A stretch of DNA of 64,000 nt from DASUAS01 sp963809795 (GCA_963809795.1 CAWELN010000009.1:310001-374000), one strand, 5' to 3'; positions 24,440 through 34,038 are shown, numbered from the stretch's first letter. Numbers and translations are program-made. The notes: generated by a model not told the origin, from the letters alone.

Positions 24440-25428
24440 CCGACCGCATCGACGTCGTGGGCATCGGCAACGCGCTGGTCGACGTCCTGAGCCACGAGTC
24501 CCACGAGTTCCTGACCGCGCAGGACCTCACGCCGGGGGCGATGACCCTCATCGACACCGCCCGCGCCGAGGCGCTCTACGCCGCGATGGGTCCGGCCGTC
24601 GAGATCTCGGGTGGGTCGGCGGCGAACACCCTGGTCGGCGTCGCGTCGTTCGGCGGCAGCGCCGCATTCGTCGGCCGGGTCGCCGACGACGAGCTCGGCA
24701 CCGTGTTCGGCCACGACATCCGCGCCGCCGGCGTCGAGTTCCGCGCCAAGCCCGCGTCCGGCGGCGAGCCCAGCGGCCGGTGCCTGATCGTGGTCACCCC
24801 CGACGCCCAGCGCACCATGAACACCTATCTCGGCGCGTCCGCCCAGCTGGGGCCGGCCGACGTCGACCACGAGCTGGTCGCCCGGGCGCAGGTGCTCTAC
24901 CTCGAGGGCTACCTCTGGGACGAGCCCGACGCCAAGGCCGCCTACCGCCTCGCCGCCCGCACCGCCCACGACGCCGGCAACCGGGTGGCGTTCACGCTGT
25001 CCGATTCGTTCTGCGTCGACCGGCACCGCGACGAATTCCTGGAGCTGGTCGAGTCCGAGGTCGACGTGCTGTTCGCCAACGAGGCCGAGATCACCTCGCT
25101 GTACGAGGTCGACGAGTTCGACGACGCCCTGCAGCGCGTGCAGCACCACTGCGAGATCGCGGCGCTGACCCGCAGCGAGCGGGGCGCGGTGATCGTCGCT
25201 CGCGACGAGGTGCACGTGGTCGACGCCCACCCCGTTGGCGAGGTCGTCGACACCACCGGGGCCGGCGACCAGTTCGCCGCCGGCTTCCTCTTCGGGCTCA
25301 CCCACGGGTACCACCTCGGCACCGCCGCCCGCCTCGGCGCGCTGGCCGCGGCGGAGGTGATCAGCCACCTCGGTGCCCGGCCCGAGGCGGCGCTGGCCAC
25401 CCTCGCGGCACCGCTGCTCGCCGACTGA
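24436..25428 (+). CDS. PfkB-family carbohydrate/nucleoside kinase (adenosine kinase-like)
   Basis: 330 aa ribokinase-fold kinase. N-terminal DVVGIGNALVDV, GGSAANTLVGVASFGG substrate loop, and the C-terminal DTTGAGDQFAAGFLFG with the catalytic Asp and anion hole. Overall layout resembles bacterial adenosine kinases and sugar kinases of this group; the substrate is not certain. The start ATG is supplied by the third, partial copy of the 89-bp repeat, GAGCGGGCGAGC lying just upstream. Confidence 0.88.
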   Translation: MTDRIDVVGIGNALVDVLSHESHEFLTAQDLTPGAMTLIDTARAEALYAAMGPAVEISGGSAANTLVGVASFGGSAAFVGRVADDELGTVFGHDIRAAGVEFRAKPASGGEPSGRCLIVVTPDAQRTMNTYLGASAQLGPADVDHELVARAQVLYLEGYLWDEPDAKAAYRLAARTAHDAGNRVAFTLSDSFCVDRHRDEFLELVESEVDVLFANEAEITSLYEVDEFDDALQRVQHHCEIAALTRSERGAVIVARDEVHVVDAHPVGEVVDTTGAGDQFAAGFLFGLTHGYHLGTAARLGALAAAEVISHLGARPEAALATLAAPLLAD

Positions 25429-25464
25429 ACGTGCGGCACGACCGCGCGCCGTCATCGCCCGCTC

Positions 25465-25477
25465 TAGCCTGCGGACG
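25465..25477 (+). promoter_or_regulatory. leaderless promoter of the LOG-family gene
   Basis: TAGCCT (25465-25470), 7 nt, ATG at 25478. Confidence 0.6.
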
Positions 25478-26530
25478 ATGAAGCTCCCCCGGTACCGGAC
25501 CGGCGACGCCGCCCTCGACGAGGACGTGGCGGCACTCGTCGATCGGGTCAGCGACCCCGCCGACGCCGATCTGATCTTCGAGCTGGTGGCGTCGGCGCTG
25601 CGGCTGGCGAACGACGCCGCCGATCGCGGCGATCTCAAGATCGCCAACGCCGCGTTGAAGGAGATGCGCCACGCCTTTCACGTGTTCGCGCCGTACCGCG
25701 CGGCCCGGAAGGTCGCCATCTTCGGGTCCGCCCGCACGCAACCCGACAGCCCGCTCTACGTGCAGGCGCGCGATCTCGCCGCCGCCCTGGCCGCGCTCGA
25801 CTGGATGGTCGTCACCGGGGCCGGGCCCGGGATCATGGAGGCCGGCATCGAGGGCGCGGGAACCGACAACGCGTTCGGCGTCGGCATCCTCCTCCCCTTC
25901 GAGACCACCACGAGCCAGTTCCTGGCCGACGACCCCAAGCTCATCAACTTCCGGTACTTCTTCACCCGGAAGCTGGAGTTCATCAAGGAGTCGGACGCGT
26001 TCGTGCTCCTCCCCGGCGGCTACGGCACCCTCGACGAGGCGTTCGAGCTGCTCACGCTGCTGCAGACCGGCAAGGCGCAACCGGCGCCGGTGATCATGCT
26101 CGACGTCCCCGGCGGCACCTATTGGCAGCACTGGGGCACGTTCGTCGAGCGCGAGCTGGAGCGGCCCGGGTACGTGTCGCTGGAGGACGACCGCCTCTTC
26201 TGCGTGACCGACAGCATCGAGACCGCGGTCGACGAGATCGTGGGCTTCTACTCGAACTACCACTCGCAGCGCTTCGTGAAGGGACGCCTGGTCCTGCGCA
26301 TGCGCCACGCACCCGCGCCCGACGAGCTCGCTTCGCTCAACCGCGAGTTCGCCGACATCGTCACGCGCGGCGACATCGAGGTGATCGGCCCGACCCCCGA
26401 GGAGGTCGCCGACGACGACCACGCCGACCTCGAGCGCATCGCCTTCCGCTTCGACCGGCACGGGTGGGCACGGCTCCGCATGCTGGTCGACCGGCTGAAC
26501 GGGCGCGCGGCACCGGAGGCGTTGGGATGA
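25478..26530 (+). CDS. LOG family / TIGR00730-like nucleotide-binding protein (large form)
   Basis: 350 aa. Rossmann-fold lysine-decarboxylase-like domain with the VVTGAGPGIMEAGIEGA nucleotide loop and the LLPGGYGTLDEAFELLTLLQTGK signature of LOG phosphoribohydrolases, which release cytokinin-type bases or AMP-derived ribose phosphate. It is longer than plant LOG (about 200 aa), with an N-terminal helical region (1 to about 70) and a C-terminal extension. Its TGA overlaps the ATG of the SDR gene (ATGA), so they form an operon. Confidence 0.85.
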   Translation: MKLPRYRTGDAALDEDVAALVDRVSDPADADLIFELVASALRLANDAADRGDLKIANAALKEMRHAFHVFAPYRAARKVAIFGSARTQPDSPLYVQARDLAAALAALDWMVVTGAGPGIMEAGIEGAGTDNAFGVGILLPFETTTSQFLADDPKLINFRYFFTRKLEFIKESDAFVLLPGGYGTLDEAFELLTLLQTGKAQPAPVIMLDVPGGTYWQHWGTFVERELERPGYVSLEDDRLFCVTDSIETAVDEIVGFYSNYHSQRFVKGRLVLRMRHAPAPDELASLNREFADIVTRGDIEVIGPTPEEVADDDHADLERIAFRFDRHGWARLRMLVDRLNGRAAPEALG

Positions 26531-27291
26531 GCCAGGTCGCCTATGACTTCTCGGGCCGGGTGGCGCTGGTGACCGGCGCGGCCGCCGGGATCGGCCGCGC
26601 GTCGGCGGTCGCGTTCGCCCGAGCCGGCGCGTCGGTGGTCGTCGCCGACGTCGACGAGGCGGGTGGCGCGGCGACGGTCGAGCTGGCAACGGCCGCGGGC
26701 GGTGACGCGCGCTTCGTGCGCACCGACGTGGCGTCGACCGACGCCGTGCGGCGGATGGTCGACGAGGCCGTCACCGCGTACGGCCGTCTCGACTACGCGC
26801 ACAACAACGCCGGCGTGGCCGCCGCGCAGCACGACGTCGCCGACCTCCCGGAGGAGGAGTGGGATCGGGTCCAGGGCGTGATGCTCCGTGGCGTGTACCT
26901 CTGCATGAAGTACGAGCTCCCGCACCTCCTGGCGACGGGCGGCGCGATCGTCAACACCGCGTCGGGTGCCGGCCTGGTCGGATACCCGGGGCAGTCGCCG
27001 TACGTGTCGTCGAAGCACGGCGTGCTCGGGCTCACGAAGTCGGCCGCGCTCGAGTACGGCCACCGCGGGGTGCGGGTCAACGCGGTGTGCCCCGGCACCG
27101 TGCTCACGCCCATGGTCGAGGCGGCCATGCAGCTGCCGGGTCTCGAGGAGCAACTGATCGCGCTGCACCCCATCGGCCGCATCGGGACGCCCGACGAGGT
27201 CGCGAACGCGGTGCTGTGGCTCTGCTCCGACGACGCCTCGTTCGTGCTGGGGCATGCGCTCGCGGTCGACGGCGGCTACGTCGTCCCCTGA
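26527..27291 (+). CDS. short-chain dehydrogenase/reductase (SDR)
   Basis: 254 aa classical SDR. NAD(P) motif TGAAAGIG at about 18-25, NNAG, catalytic Ser (NTASGAG) and Tyr-x-x-x-Lys (YVSSK), and the late DEVANAVLWLCSD...GHALAVDGGY typical of FabG-like oxidoreductases. An Asp after beta-2 (VVADVDEAGG) favours NAD. Substrate unknown. Coupled to the LOG gene by ATGA. Confidence 0.92.
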   Translation: MSQVAYDFSGRVALVTGAAAGIGRASAVAFARAGASVVVADVDEAGGAATVELATAAGGDARFVRTDVASTDAVRRMVDEAVTAYGRLDYAHNNAGVAAAQHDVADLPEEEWDRVQGVMLRGVYLCMKYELPHLLATGGAIVNTASGAGLVGYPGQSPYVSSKHGVLGLTKSAALEYGHRGVRVNAVCPGTVLTPMVEAAMQLPGLEEQLIALHPIGRIGTPDEVANAVLWLCSDDASFVLGHALAVDGGYVVP

Positions 27292-27366
27292 CCCCTTGTG
27301 CGCGCCCGGAGCGCGGGGTTAGGCTGGACGAACACACGTTCGCCTCACGTTCCCCCGGAGGTCACC

Positions 27367-27834
27367 ATGCCCGACGTCGAGCCCATCCCCGCCGAGTACC
27401 CCCGCGTCACGCCGTACCTGTGCTGTCGGGGCGCGAGCGCCGCCATCGACTTCTACACCCGAGTGCTCGACGCCAAGGAGCGGATGCGCATGCCGGGTGA
27501 CTCGCCCGAGACCATCGGCCACGCCGAGCTCGAGATCGGCACCGGCATGATCATGCTCGCCGACGAGTTCCCCGACCACGGGTTCCTGTCACCCCAGTCG
27601 GTCGGCGGCACGCCGGTCACCATCCACGTCTACGTCGCCGACGTCGACGCCACCTACGCCAAGGCGTTGGACGCCGGCGCCACCTCGGTGCGCGAGGTCG
27701 AGAACCAGTTCTACGGTGACCGCTCGGGCCAGTTCGAGGACCCGTTCGGGCACCGGTGGAGCATCGCCAGCCACGTCGAGGAGGTCTCCCCCGAGGAGAT
27801 GGGCCGGCGCATGGCGGAGATGGCGCAGGGCTGA
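27367..27834 (+). CDS. VOC/glyoxalase superfamily protein (PhnB-like)
   Basis: 155 aa. One vicinal-oxygen-chelate fold: YLCCRGASAAIDFYTRVLDAKE, GHAELEIGTGMIMLADEFP, and FEDPFGHRWSIASHVE, as in PhnB-like proteins. Probable metal-binding or resistance-type protein, or an enzyme with unknown substrate. TAGGCT at 27320-27325 is the likely -10, with a 40-nt leader and GGAGG before the ATG. Confidence 0.85.
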   Translation: MPDVEPIPAEYPRVTPYLCCRGASAAIDFYTRVLDAKERMRMPGDSPETIGHAELEIGTGMIMLADEFPDHGFLSPQSVGGTPVTIHVYVADVDATYAKALDAGATSVREVENQFYGDRSGQFEDPFGHRWSIASHVEEVSPEEMGRRMAEMAQG

Positions 27835-27849
27835 CGCGCCGCCGCGCCG

Positions 27850-28047
27850 TCAGTCGTGCTCGGGCGTGCCGCCGAGCGCCACGATCGCGCGCTCGACGGC
27901 GCGTCGCGCCTGGAGCACCTTCTTCTCGTCGGCGAGCGCGTCGGCGTCGCCGTCCTCGGCGGCGGCGCGCAGGCGGTCGTAGGCGAGGTCGCGCAGGTCG
28001 GCCTCGATCGACTGCAACCGTTCGACGAGGTGTTCGGCGTCACGCAT
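27850..28047 (-). CDS. small helical hypothetical protein downstream of glcF
   Basis: 65 aa, acidic, predicted all-helical: VERLQSIEADLRDLAYDRLRAAAE then ADEKKVLQARRAVERAIVAL. Its ATG lies 8 bp inside the end of glcF, so it is the last gene of the glc operon. No known family recognised. Two heptad-like helices suggest a helical hairpin. Confidence 0.6.
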   Translation of the reverse strand: MRDAEHLVERLQSIEADLRDLAYDRLRAAAEDGDADALADEKKVLQARRAVERAIVALGGTPEHD

Positions 28048-29302
28048 CGGGGTGCTCCGGTTCGCTGGGCACGAGGGCGGCGGCCAGCAGCTCGGCGGGA
28101 TGACGGACATCGATGCCCGCCGCGCCGAGGTGCATCGCGCACCCGGGGTTGGCGGAGACGACGACCATCCGGTCGGCGTCGTCACCGGCGGCCGCCCGCA
28201 GCGCGCGGATCTTGCGGTCGCGGATCTCGCCGGCCAGCGCGCGCTCGCGAACCGCGTAGGCGCCACCGGCACCGCAACACAGGCCGTCGTCGGCGGTCTC
28301 GTGCAGCCGGTACGCCGCCGCGAGCACCGTCCGCACCGCACCCTGGGCCCGCTGGACGTGACGCAGGTGGCAGGGATCCTGGACGACCACGTCGCGCCCG
28401 GTGTCGCGCAGCGGGAGCTCACCGGGTTGCGCCGCCAACCATTCGGAGAAGTCGCGCACACGGGTCGCGAACGCGTGGGCCTCCGGGGTGTCGAGCAGCC
28501 GCCCGTAGTCCTTCATCGCCGCGCCGCAGCCCGCGCTGTCGACGACGACGGGTGCCGGGCCCGGCATCGACGCCATCACCCGTCGCGCCAGGCGGCGGGC
28601 CTGCCCGATGCGACCGGCGTGGGTGTGGAGCGCCCCGCAGCAGTCACCCCCGGGGCCGGGTAGCCCGACGTGCGCGCCCCCGGCGCGCATCACCCGGAGC
28701 GCGTCGCGGTGTACGTCCCGCTGCCACGCGTCCATCACGCAGCCCGGGAAGAGGTACGCGTCCGCGGGCGGGTCGTCGGCGACGAGCGGGGTCCGCAGCG
28801 AGCGGGCGGACAGCTCGGGCAGGCCGAGGCGGCGCGGCACGAGGTGCAGGCGCTGGGCCACGAGGAGCGCCCAGGTCGCGGCGAGGAGGAGGCGGTGGCG
28901 CGGGAGCACGAGCGTGAACCCGAACCACTCCGCGAGTCGGCGCGACGTCCGCCGGGTGTCGGTGGCCGGCGCCGGATGGGCCGCCAACGCCTCGTTGGCG
29001 CCCTCGATGAGATGGCCGAACGGCACCGTCGAGGGGCAGGCGGCCTCGCAGCCACGGCACTGGACGCAGGTCTCGATGGTGTCACGGAACGCGTCGTCGA
29101 GCGGGGCGCGGTCGAACTCCACCGCCTGCATGGCGGCGATCCGCCCGCGCGGTGAGAGGCGCTCCAACCCGGTGACGCGGTAGGTCGGGCAGTGCGGCAG
29201 GCAGAGCCCGCAGGCGACGCACGCGACCAGCTCGTCCTCGTCGACCGGCAGCACGCCGGCGCGCTCGCCCCGCACCGCCGGCGCGGTCACGGCGTCAACC
29301 AC
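28040..29302 (-). CDS. glcF: glycolate oxidase iron-sulfur subunit GlcF
   Basis: 420 aa. Two [4Fe-4S] ferredoxin motifs near the N-terminus (CVACGLCLPHCP and CVQCRGCEAACP) and two CCG domains (LFPGCVMDAW..GGDCCGALH, and QDPCHLRH..GLCCGAGG) that bind further Fe-S. It passes electrons from the flavin subunits to the membrane. Start GTG at 29300-29302 overlaps the glcE end by 8 bp. Operon order glcD-glcE-glcF. Confidence 0.93.
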   Translation of the reverse strand: MVDAVTAPAVRGERAGVLPVDEDELVACVACGLCLPHCPTYRVTGLERLSPRGRIAAMQAVEFDRAPLDDAFRDTIETCVQCRGCEAACPSTVPFGHLIEGANEALAAHPAPATDTRRTSRRLAEWFGFTLVLPRHRLLLAATWALLVAQRLHLVPRRLGLPELSARSLRTPLVADDPPADAYLFPGCVMDAWQRDVHRDALRVMRAGGAHVGLPGPGGDCCGALHTHAGRIGQARRLARRVMASMPGPAPVVVDSAGCGAAMKDYGRLLDTPEAHAFATRVRDFSEWLAAQPGELPLRDTGRDVVVQDPCHLRHVQRAQGAVRTVLAAAYRLHETADDGLCCGAGGAYAVRERALAGEIRDRKIRALRAAAGDDADRMVVVSANPGCAMHLGAAGIDVRHPAELLAAALVPSEPEHPDA

Positions 29303-30319
29303 CGGCCGCTTCCACGGGTAGGCGACCGGGCGAGAGCTTGCCGTCGGGATCGAACGCGTCGAACACGCGACCCATCAACTTCGCGTTCGGCAGCGCGCCG
29401 CCGAAGCCGTCGAGACCGGGTGCGCCGGCCTCGCGCAGCAGCCAGCCACCGGCGGTGACTGCCGCGGCGCGGGCACCGGCCAGGGCGGTCTCGTCGTCGG
29501 TCGCCACGTGCACGGTGCCGACGCCGACCTCCGCGGCCCACCGCGCGCCGACCGAGTCGAGCGTCGGGCGCGAGCTCGCGCAGCGCCGACGGCCTCACCG
29601 AGATGCGACCGCGATGGGGCCCGGCGGGCAGCGCGGGTGCGGTGCCGGCCTCGGCGCCGTCGACCCGCGCCCGCTCGGTGGCGACGTCGGCCGGGATCCC
29701 CTCGAGCAGGACGTGGGTGCGGAGGCCGTCCCACAGCAGGCACGAGGGCCGGTACAGCTCGCGTCGCAGCGCGAAGGGGTCGGCGGCGGTGACGAACCAC
29801 TCGGCGCTCGCGGGCAGGGGTTGGCACCGCAGGGTGACCTGCACGAGCACGCCGACGCGACCGAGCGAGCCGACCAGGAGGCGGGGCAGGTCGAAGCCGC
29901 TCACGTTCTTGACCGTCGGTCCCCCGCCCTTCACGAGCCGTCCGTCGGCGGTGACGAAGCGCACCTCCAGCACGCGGTCGCGGAGCGGCCCGTGACGGAG
30001 GCGGCGGTGGCCGGACAGCCCCGTCGCCAGCAACCCGCCGACGGTGGACGGCCCCGTCGCGCGGATCGAGCACCGACTCCTGGCCCTCGGCGGCGAGGAC
30101 CGCCGCCAGCTCGTCGCTGCGGGTGCCGGCCGCGAGGGTGACGGTGAGGTCGGCCGGGTCGTAGGCGACGATGCCGGCGGGCGCGTGCACCAGGGTCACG
30201 TCGTCGCCGGTCGGCGCAGGCCCGCCCACCTCCCAGTGGGTGCGGCTGCCGACGGCGGCGACGGTCGCGGCCCGGGCCACCGTCTCGCAGAGCTCGTCGA
30301 CCTCGGTGAGCGTGGGCAT
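29295..30319 (-). CDS. glcE: glycolate oxidase FAD-binding subunit GlcE (two frameshifts)
   Basis: Corrected length 340 aa. FAD_binding_4 domain: TVAAVGSRTHWEVGG, then VGGLLATGLSGHRRLRHG and DGRLVKGGGPTVKNVSGFDLPRLLVGSLG, ending LMGRVFDAFDPDGKLSPGR. It is broken twice. Near 30057 one extra G separates ESVLDPR from TGPSTVGG; near 29569 one extra G separates RELAP from TLDSVGARW. Removing both gives a clean frame of 1023 nt. The start overlaps the glcD stop (TGATG). Both lesions are insertions, so errors in the sequence are more likely than decay. Confidence 0.88.
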
Positions 30320-31751
30320 CAGATCCACGCGCCCTCGGGGACGCGCTGGAGCTCGCCGCACCGGCTGCCGCGCGGCAGCACCTTGCGCGGGTTGGCCCGA
30401 CCCGACGGGTCGAACGCGTCACGGAGCCGCGCCTGGGCGTCGAGGTCGTCGGCGCTGAACACCAGGGGCATGGCCTCCCGCTTCTCCAGGCCGATGCCGT
30501 GCTCACCCGAGAGCACGCCACCGGCGGCGACGCACGCCGCCAGGATCTCGTCGCCGGCGCGGTGCACGCGCTCCCAGACGCCCGGCTCGCGCGCGTCGAA
30601 CACGATCAGCGGGTGCAGGTTGCCGTCGCCGGCGTGGAACACGTTCATCATCGTGAGCCGCTGCTCGTGCCGCGATCGCGTACACGCGGCGGAGGACGTC
30701 GACCAGCTTCGTGCGCGGGACCACCGCGTCGTGCAGGTAGTAGTCGGGCGCGATGCGGGCGATGGCCCCGAACGCCGACTTGCGGCCCTTCCAGAGCAGC
30801 GCCCGCTCGGCGTCGTCGGCGGCGACCCGGACGGTCCGGGCACCGTGCTCCAGGCCCACCCGCTCGACCGCGTCGACCTGGTGCGCCACCCCACCGTCGA
30901 GCCCGTCGAGCTCCACGAGCAGCACCGCGGCCGCGTCGCGCGGGTAGCCCGCGCCCACGTAGTCCTCGACCGCGCGGGTGATCTCGGCGTCCATCATCTC
31001 CAGCGCCGCGGGCACGATGCCGGCGGCGATGATGCCGCTGACGGTCGCTCCGGCGTCCTCGATCGACGTGAAGTCGAGCAACAGCGTGCGCACGACCGGC
31101 GGGTCAGGGGTGAGCCGTACCGCGATGCGGGTGGCGATGCCCATGGTCCCCTCGGAGCCCACGAAGCAGCCCGCGCAGGTCGAGGCCGGGGTGGTCGGGG
31201 GCGAGGCCGCCCAGCATCGCCACCGAGCCGTCGGCCAACACCACCTCCAGCGCCAACACGTGCGTGGCGGTGACCCCCGACGCCAGGCAGTGCGGGCCGC
31301 CGGCGTTGGTGGCGACGTTGCCGCCGATGGTGCACGCCTGTTGCGACGACGGGTCGGGCGCGTAGTGCAACCCGAGGTGCGCCACCTCGCGGCTGAGATC
31401 GAGGTTCAGCACCCCCGGCTCCACCCACGCGTACCGCTCCTCGGCGTCGACTTCGAGCACGCGGTTGAGCCGGGTGGTGACGATCACGAGGGGGTCGTCG
31501 ACGGGGGTCGCGCCGCCCGCGAGCCCGGTACCGCTCCCCCGGGCGACGAACGGCCGGTCGTGGCGCGCCGCGACGCGTACCGCGTCGGCGACCTGCGCGC
31601 CGGTCTCGGGGAAGCAGACGACGGCGGCGCTGCCGCGCGCCACGCCTGCGTCGCGCGCGTAGAGCGCGAGCTCGAGCGGTTCGGCGCGCGCCCGGTCGGG
31701 CCCGAGGACCGATCGCAGGTCGGCAAGGAGTGCGCGCGAGTCGTCGATCAC
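30319..31751 (-). CDS. glcD: glycolate oxidase FAD-linked catalytic subunit GlcD (two frameshifts)
   Basis: Corrected length 476 aa. Flavin dehydrogenase of the VAO family: ARGSGTGLAGGATP, CTIGGNVATNAGGPHC, GSEGTMGIATRIAVRL, then MMNVFHAGDGNLHPLIVFD and SGEHGIGLEKREAMPLVF. It is broken near 31168 (one extra C between RGL and FVGSEG) and near 30671 (one extra G before HEQRLTMMN). The corrected frame is 1431 nt with no other stop. Start GTG at 31749-31751; TAGTCT lies just upstream. With GlcE and GlcF it oxidises glycolate (or D-lactate) to the keto acid. Confidence 0.9.
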
Positions 31752-31821
31752 CCGAGACTACGACGAAAAGGTGCGCGAGAGTCCCTGGTGCAGCGTCGGC
31801 CGTCGCTACGCTCGTCACATC

Positions 31822-32611
31822 ATGAGCAGACCTGACCGCACCCCGGCCGGCCCCGCGCGAGTGGGTCACCTTCGACGACCCGGTCGAGGAGGGACGCACC
31901 TGGCAGATCGACGTGACGTTCCTCATGTCGTCGTATCGGTGCATCTTCGGCTGCGGTTGCCAGGGCATCTGGACGGCACCGACCCCCGAGCTCGGACACG
32001 GCTGCTGCACCTACGGGGCGCACTTCTCCGACAAGGCCGACCGCGAGCACGTGGTGAAGGTGGCGAAGGAGCTCGGCGCCGACGAGTGGCAGTTCGCCAA
32101 GGTGGCGAAGAAGAAGGGCATCTACACGAAGGTCGTCGAGGACGAGGGTGACGGCCCGGAGTGGAAGACGACCATCCACAAGGATGCGTGCATCTTCCTG
32201 AACCGCCTCGACTTCCCGGCCGGTGCCGGCTGCGCGTTGCACCTGCACGCGCTCAACCGGGGGAAGCACTTCAGCGAGTACAAGCCCGAGGTCTGCTGGC
32301 AGGTGCCGCTGCGGCGCATCGACGACGAGCAGGACGACGGCAGCGTGATCTCCCGACTCACCGAGTTCGGACGCGACGGCTGGGGCGAGGGTGGCGAGGA
32401 CTTCGGCTGGTGGTGCACCGAGCAGCCCGCGGCCTTCACGGGCGCCGAGCCGGTGTACCGGTCGATGTCGGTCGAGTTGCGCAAGATGCTCGGCAAGCGC
32501 CTGCACAAGCAGGTCGTCGCCTACCTCGAGCAGCGGCGCGAGGCGGCGGGCGCGTTGCCGCCGGTCGCGCACCCGGCCGAGGTCCCCGTGAAGCTGGGCC
32601 GCAAGAAGTGA
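31822..32611 (+). CDS. cysteine-cluster protein, YkgJ/DUF3109-like (frameshifted near the start)
   Basis: Corrected length 262 aa. Cysteines are grouped: CIFGCGCQG, GCCTYG, DACIFLNR, GCALHLH, VCWQVPL and GWWCTEQP. A C-x-L...C-x-H followed by C-x-x-P resembles the iron/zinc-chelating clusters of YkgJ-type and DUF3109 proteins, but the exact family is uncertain. An extra base near 31855 breaks the frame after the first 11 codons (then REWVTFDDPVEEGRTW). TACGCT lies 9 nt before the ATG. It is divergent from glcD and convergent with the GroES-like gene. Confidence 0.6.
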
Positions 32612-32615
32612 CCGG

Positions 32616-32634
32616 GCCGGGCCGCGCGCCCGGC
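32616..32634. terminator. hairpin between convergent genes
   Basis: GCCGGG-CCGCGCG-CCCGGC: 6-bp stem, 7-nt loop, 5 bp after the cysteine-cluster gene and touching the stop codon of the GroES-like gene. A plausible bidirectional terminator. Confidence 0.5.
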
Positions 32635-32978
32635 TACAGGTAGAGCCCGGTCTGGCCGTCCTCGCGGATCGACGCCACCGCGTGGATGTCGCGCTCGCGC
32701 AGGATCAGGTACTCCTCGCCGCGGATCTCCACCTCGAAGCCGGCATCGGGTGCGAACAGCACCCGGTCACCCTCCTCCAGGTTCCGCACCGTCGGCCCCA
32801 CCGCCACCACCTCGGCCCACATGAGCCGGCGGTTGAGGTTGGCGGTGGCGGGGATGAGGATGCCGCCCCGGCTCTTGCGGTCACCGACGTCGTCGGTCGG
32901 CAGCACCAGGAGCCGGTCGGCGGTCATGCGGATCGACTGCTTGGAATCGTCGGTGCGCTCGGTGGCGCGTGGTGCCAT
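32634..32978 (-). CDS. GroES-like chaperonin-10 family protein, stand-alone
   Basis: 114 aa. Cpn10 fold: ADRLLVLPTDD, mobile-loop equivalent RKSRGGILIPATANLNRR, VVAVGPTVRNLEEGDRVLFAPDAG and EYLILRERDIHAV. It has a 16-residue N-terminal extension relative to GroES. No groEL is in the window, so it may be a second, specialised copy. The mobile loop keeps GGILIP, which contacts GroEL in the canonical protein. Start ATG lies 6 nt after TAACCT (leaderless). Confidence 0.8.
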   Translation of the reverse strand: MAPRATERTDDSKQSIRMTADRLLVLPTDDVGDRKSRGGILIPATANLNRRLMWAEVVAVGPTVRNLEEGDRVLFAPDAGFEVEIRGEEYLILRERDIHAVASIREDGQTGLYL

Positions 32979-32990
32979 GACCGGAGGTTA
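32979..32990 (-). promoter_or_regulatory. leaderless promoter of the GroES-like gene
   Basis: TAACCT (32985-32990 on the minus strand), 6 nt, ATG at 32978. No CIRCE-like inverted repeat was seen. Confidence 0.55.
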
Positions 32991-33056
32991 TCGCCGGGCC
33001 CGCGCCCCGCCGCCCTCGCGCCGCCACCTGCTTCGTGGGCGCCCAGAGGCCGCGGC

Positions 33057-33069
33057 TAGATTCGGCCGA
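33057..33069 (+). promoter_or_regulatory. leaderless promoter of ctaB
   Basis: TAGATT (33057-33062), 7 nt, GTG at 33070. This supports the GTG start; the frame is open further upstream. Confidence 0.6.
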
Positions 33070-34038
33070 GTGGCCGATCCCTCCGAGGTTGCCGGGCGCA
33101 GCGCGCCCCTCGTGACGCAGGCCCGGACGGAATCGTCGTCCCGCATCGCGGGCCGGACGCGTCGGGCGGGGACCACCGCCCTCGCCTACTTCCACCTCAC
33201 CAAGCCGCGCGTCATCGAGCTGCTGCTCGTCACCACGCTGCCGGCCATGATCCTGGCCGCGGGCGGGATGCCGCCGCTCTCCCTCGTCCTCGAGGTCCTG
33301 ATCGGTGGCGCGCTCGCCGCCGGCGGCGCCAACACCATCAACTGCTGGATCGAGCGCGACCGCGACCAGATGATGCGGCGCACCGCGCACCGGCCGCTCC
33401 CCCACGGCGACGTCAACCCCGAGGGCGCGCTGATCTTCGGGCTGGTGCTCGAGGCGCTCGCGTTCGCACTGCTGTGGTCGACGGTCAACCTGCTCTCGGC
33501 GGTGCTCGCGGTGAGCGCCATGTTGTTCTACGTGTTCGTGTACACCATCTGGCTCAAGCCCCGGAGCCCCCAGAACATCGTGATCGGCGGCGCCGCCGGC
33601 GCGGTCCCGGTGCTCGTCGGGTGGGCGGCGGTCACCGGCACGGTGGCGGCCCCGGCGTGGATCCTCTTCGCCATCGTGTTCTTCTGGACGCCCCCGCACT
33701 TCTGGGCGTTGTCGCTGAAGTACTTCGACGACTACAAGGCCGCCGGCATCCCGATGCTGCCGGTGGCGAAGGGCATCCCCACCGCGGTGCGCCAGATCGT
33801 GATCTACGCGTTCGTGGTCGTCGCCGTCACCTTCACCCTTCCCCTCGTCACCGACGAGATCGGCGTCGGCTACGTCGTGACCGCGGCGGTGCTCGGCGCC
33901 CTGTTCATCGCGCAGGCCATTCGCCTGGCGCGCAACACCACGCCGGCGCAGGCCATACGGTTGTTCACCTTCTCGAACACCTACCTTGCGCTCCTCTTCG
34001 CCGCCGTTGCCGTCGACACCCTCCTCCACTCCGTCTGA
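33070..34038 (+). CDS. ctaB: protoheme IX farnesyltransferase (heme O synthase)
   Basis: 322 aa integral membrane prenyltransferase (UbiA family) that attaches a farnesyl group to heme B to make heme O for cytochrome oxidase. The first Asp-rich motif, NCWIERDRDQMMRRT, and the second, YFDDYKAAGIPMLPV, are both intact, with about nine hydrophobic segments. An N-terminal soluble tail of about 35 residues precedes the first helix. It overlaps the tlpA-like gene. Heme A synthase (ctaA) lies about 11 kb away at 44756. Confidence 0.95.
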   Translation: MADPSEVAGRSAPLVTQARTESSSRIAGRTRRAGTTALAYFHLTKPRVIELLLVTTLPAMILAAGGMPPLSLVLEVLIGGALAAGGANTINCWIERDRDQMMRRTAHRPLPHGDVNPEGALIFGLVLEALAFALLWSTVNLLSAVLAVSAMLFYVFVYTIWLKPRSPQNIVIGGAAGAVPVLVGWAAVTGTVAAPAWILFAIVFFWTPPHFWALSLKYFDDYKAAGIPMLPVAKGIPTAVRQIVIYAFVVVAVTFTLPLVTDEIGVGYVVTAAVLGALFIAQAIRLARNTTPAQAIRLFTFSNTYLALLFAAVAVDTLLHSV

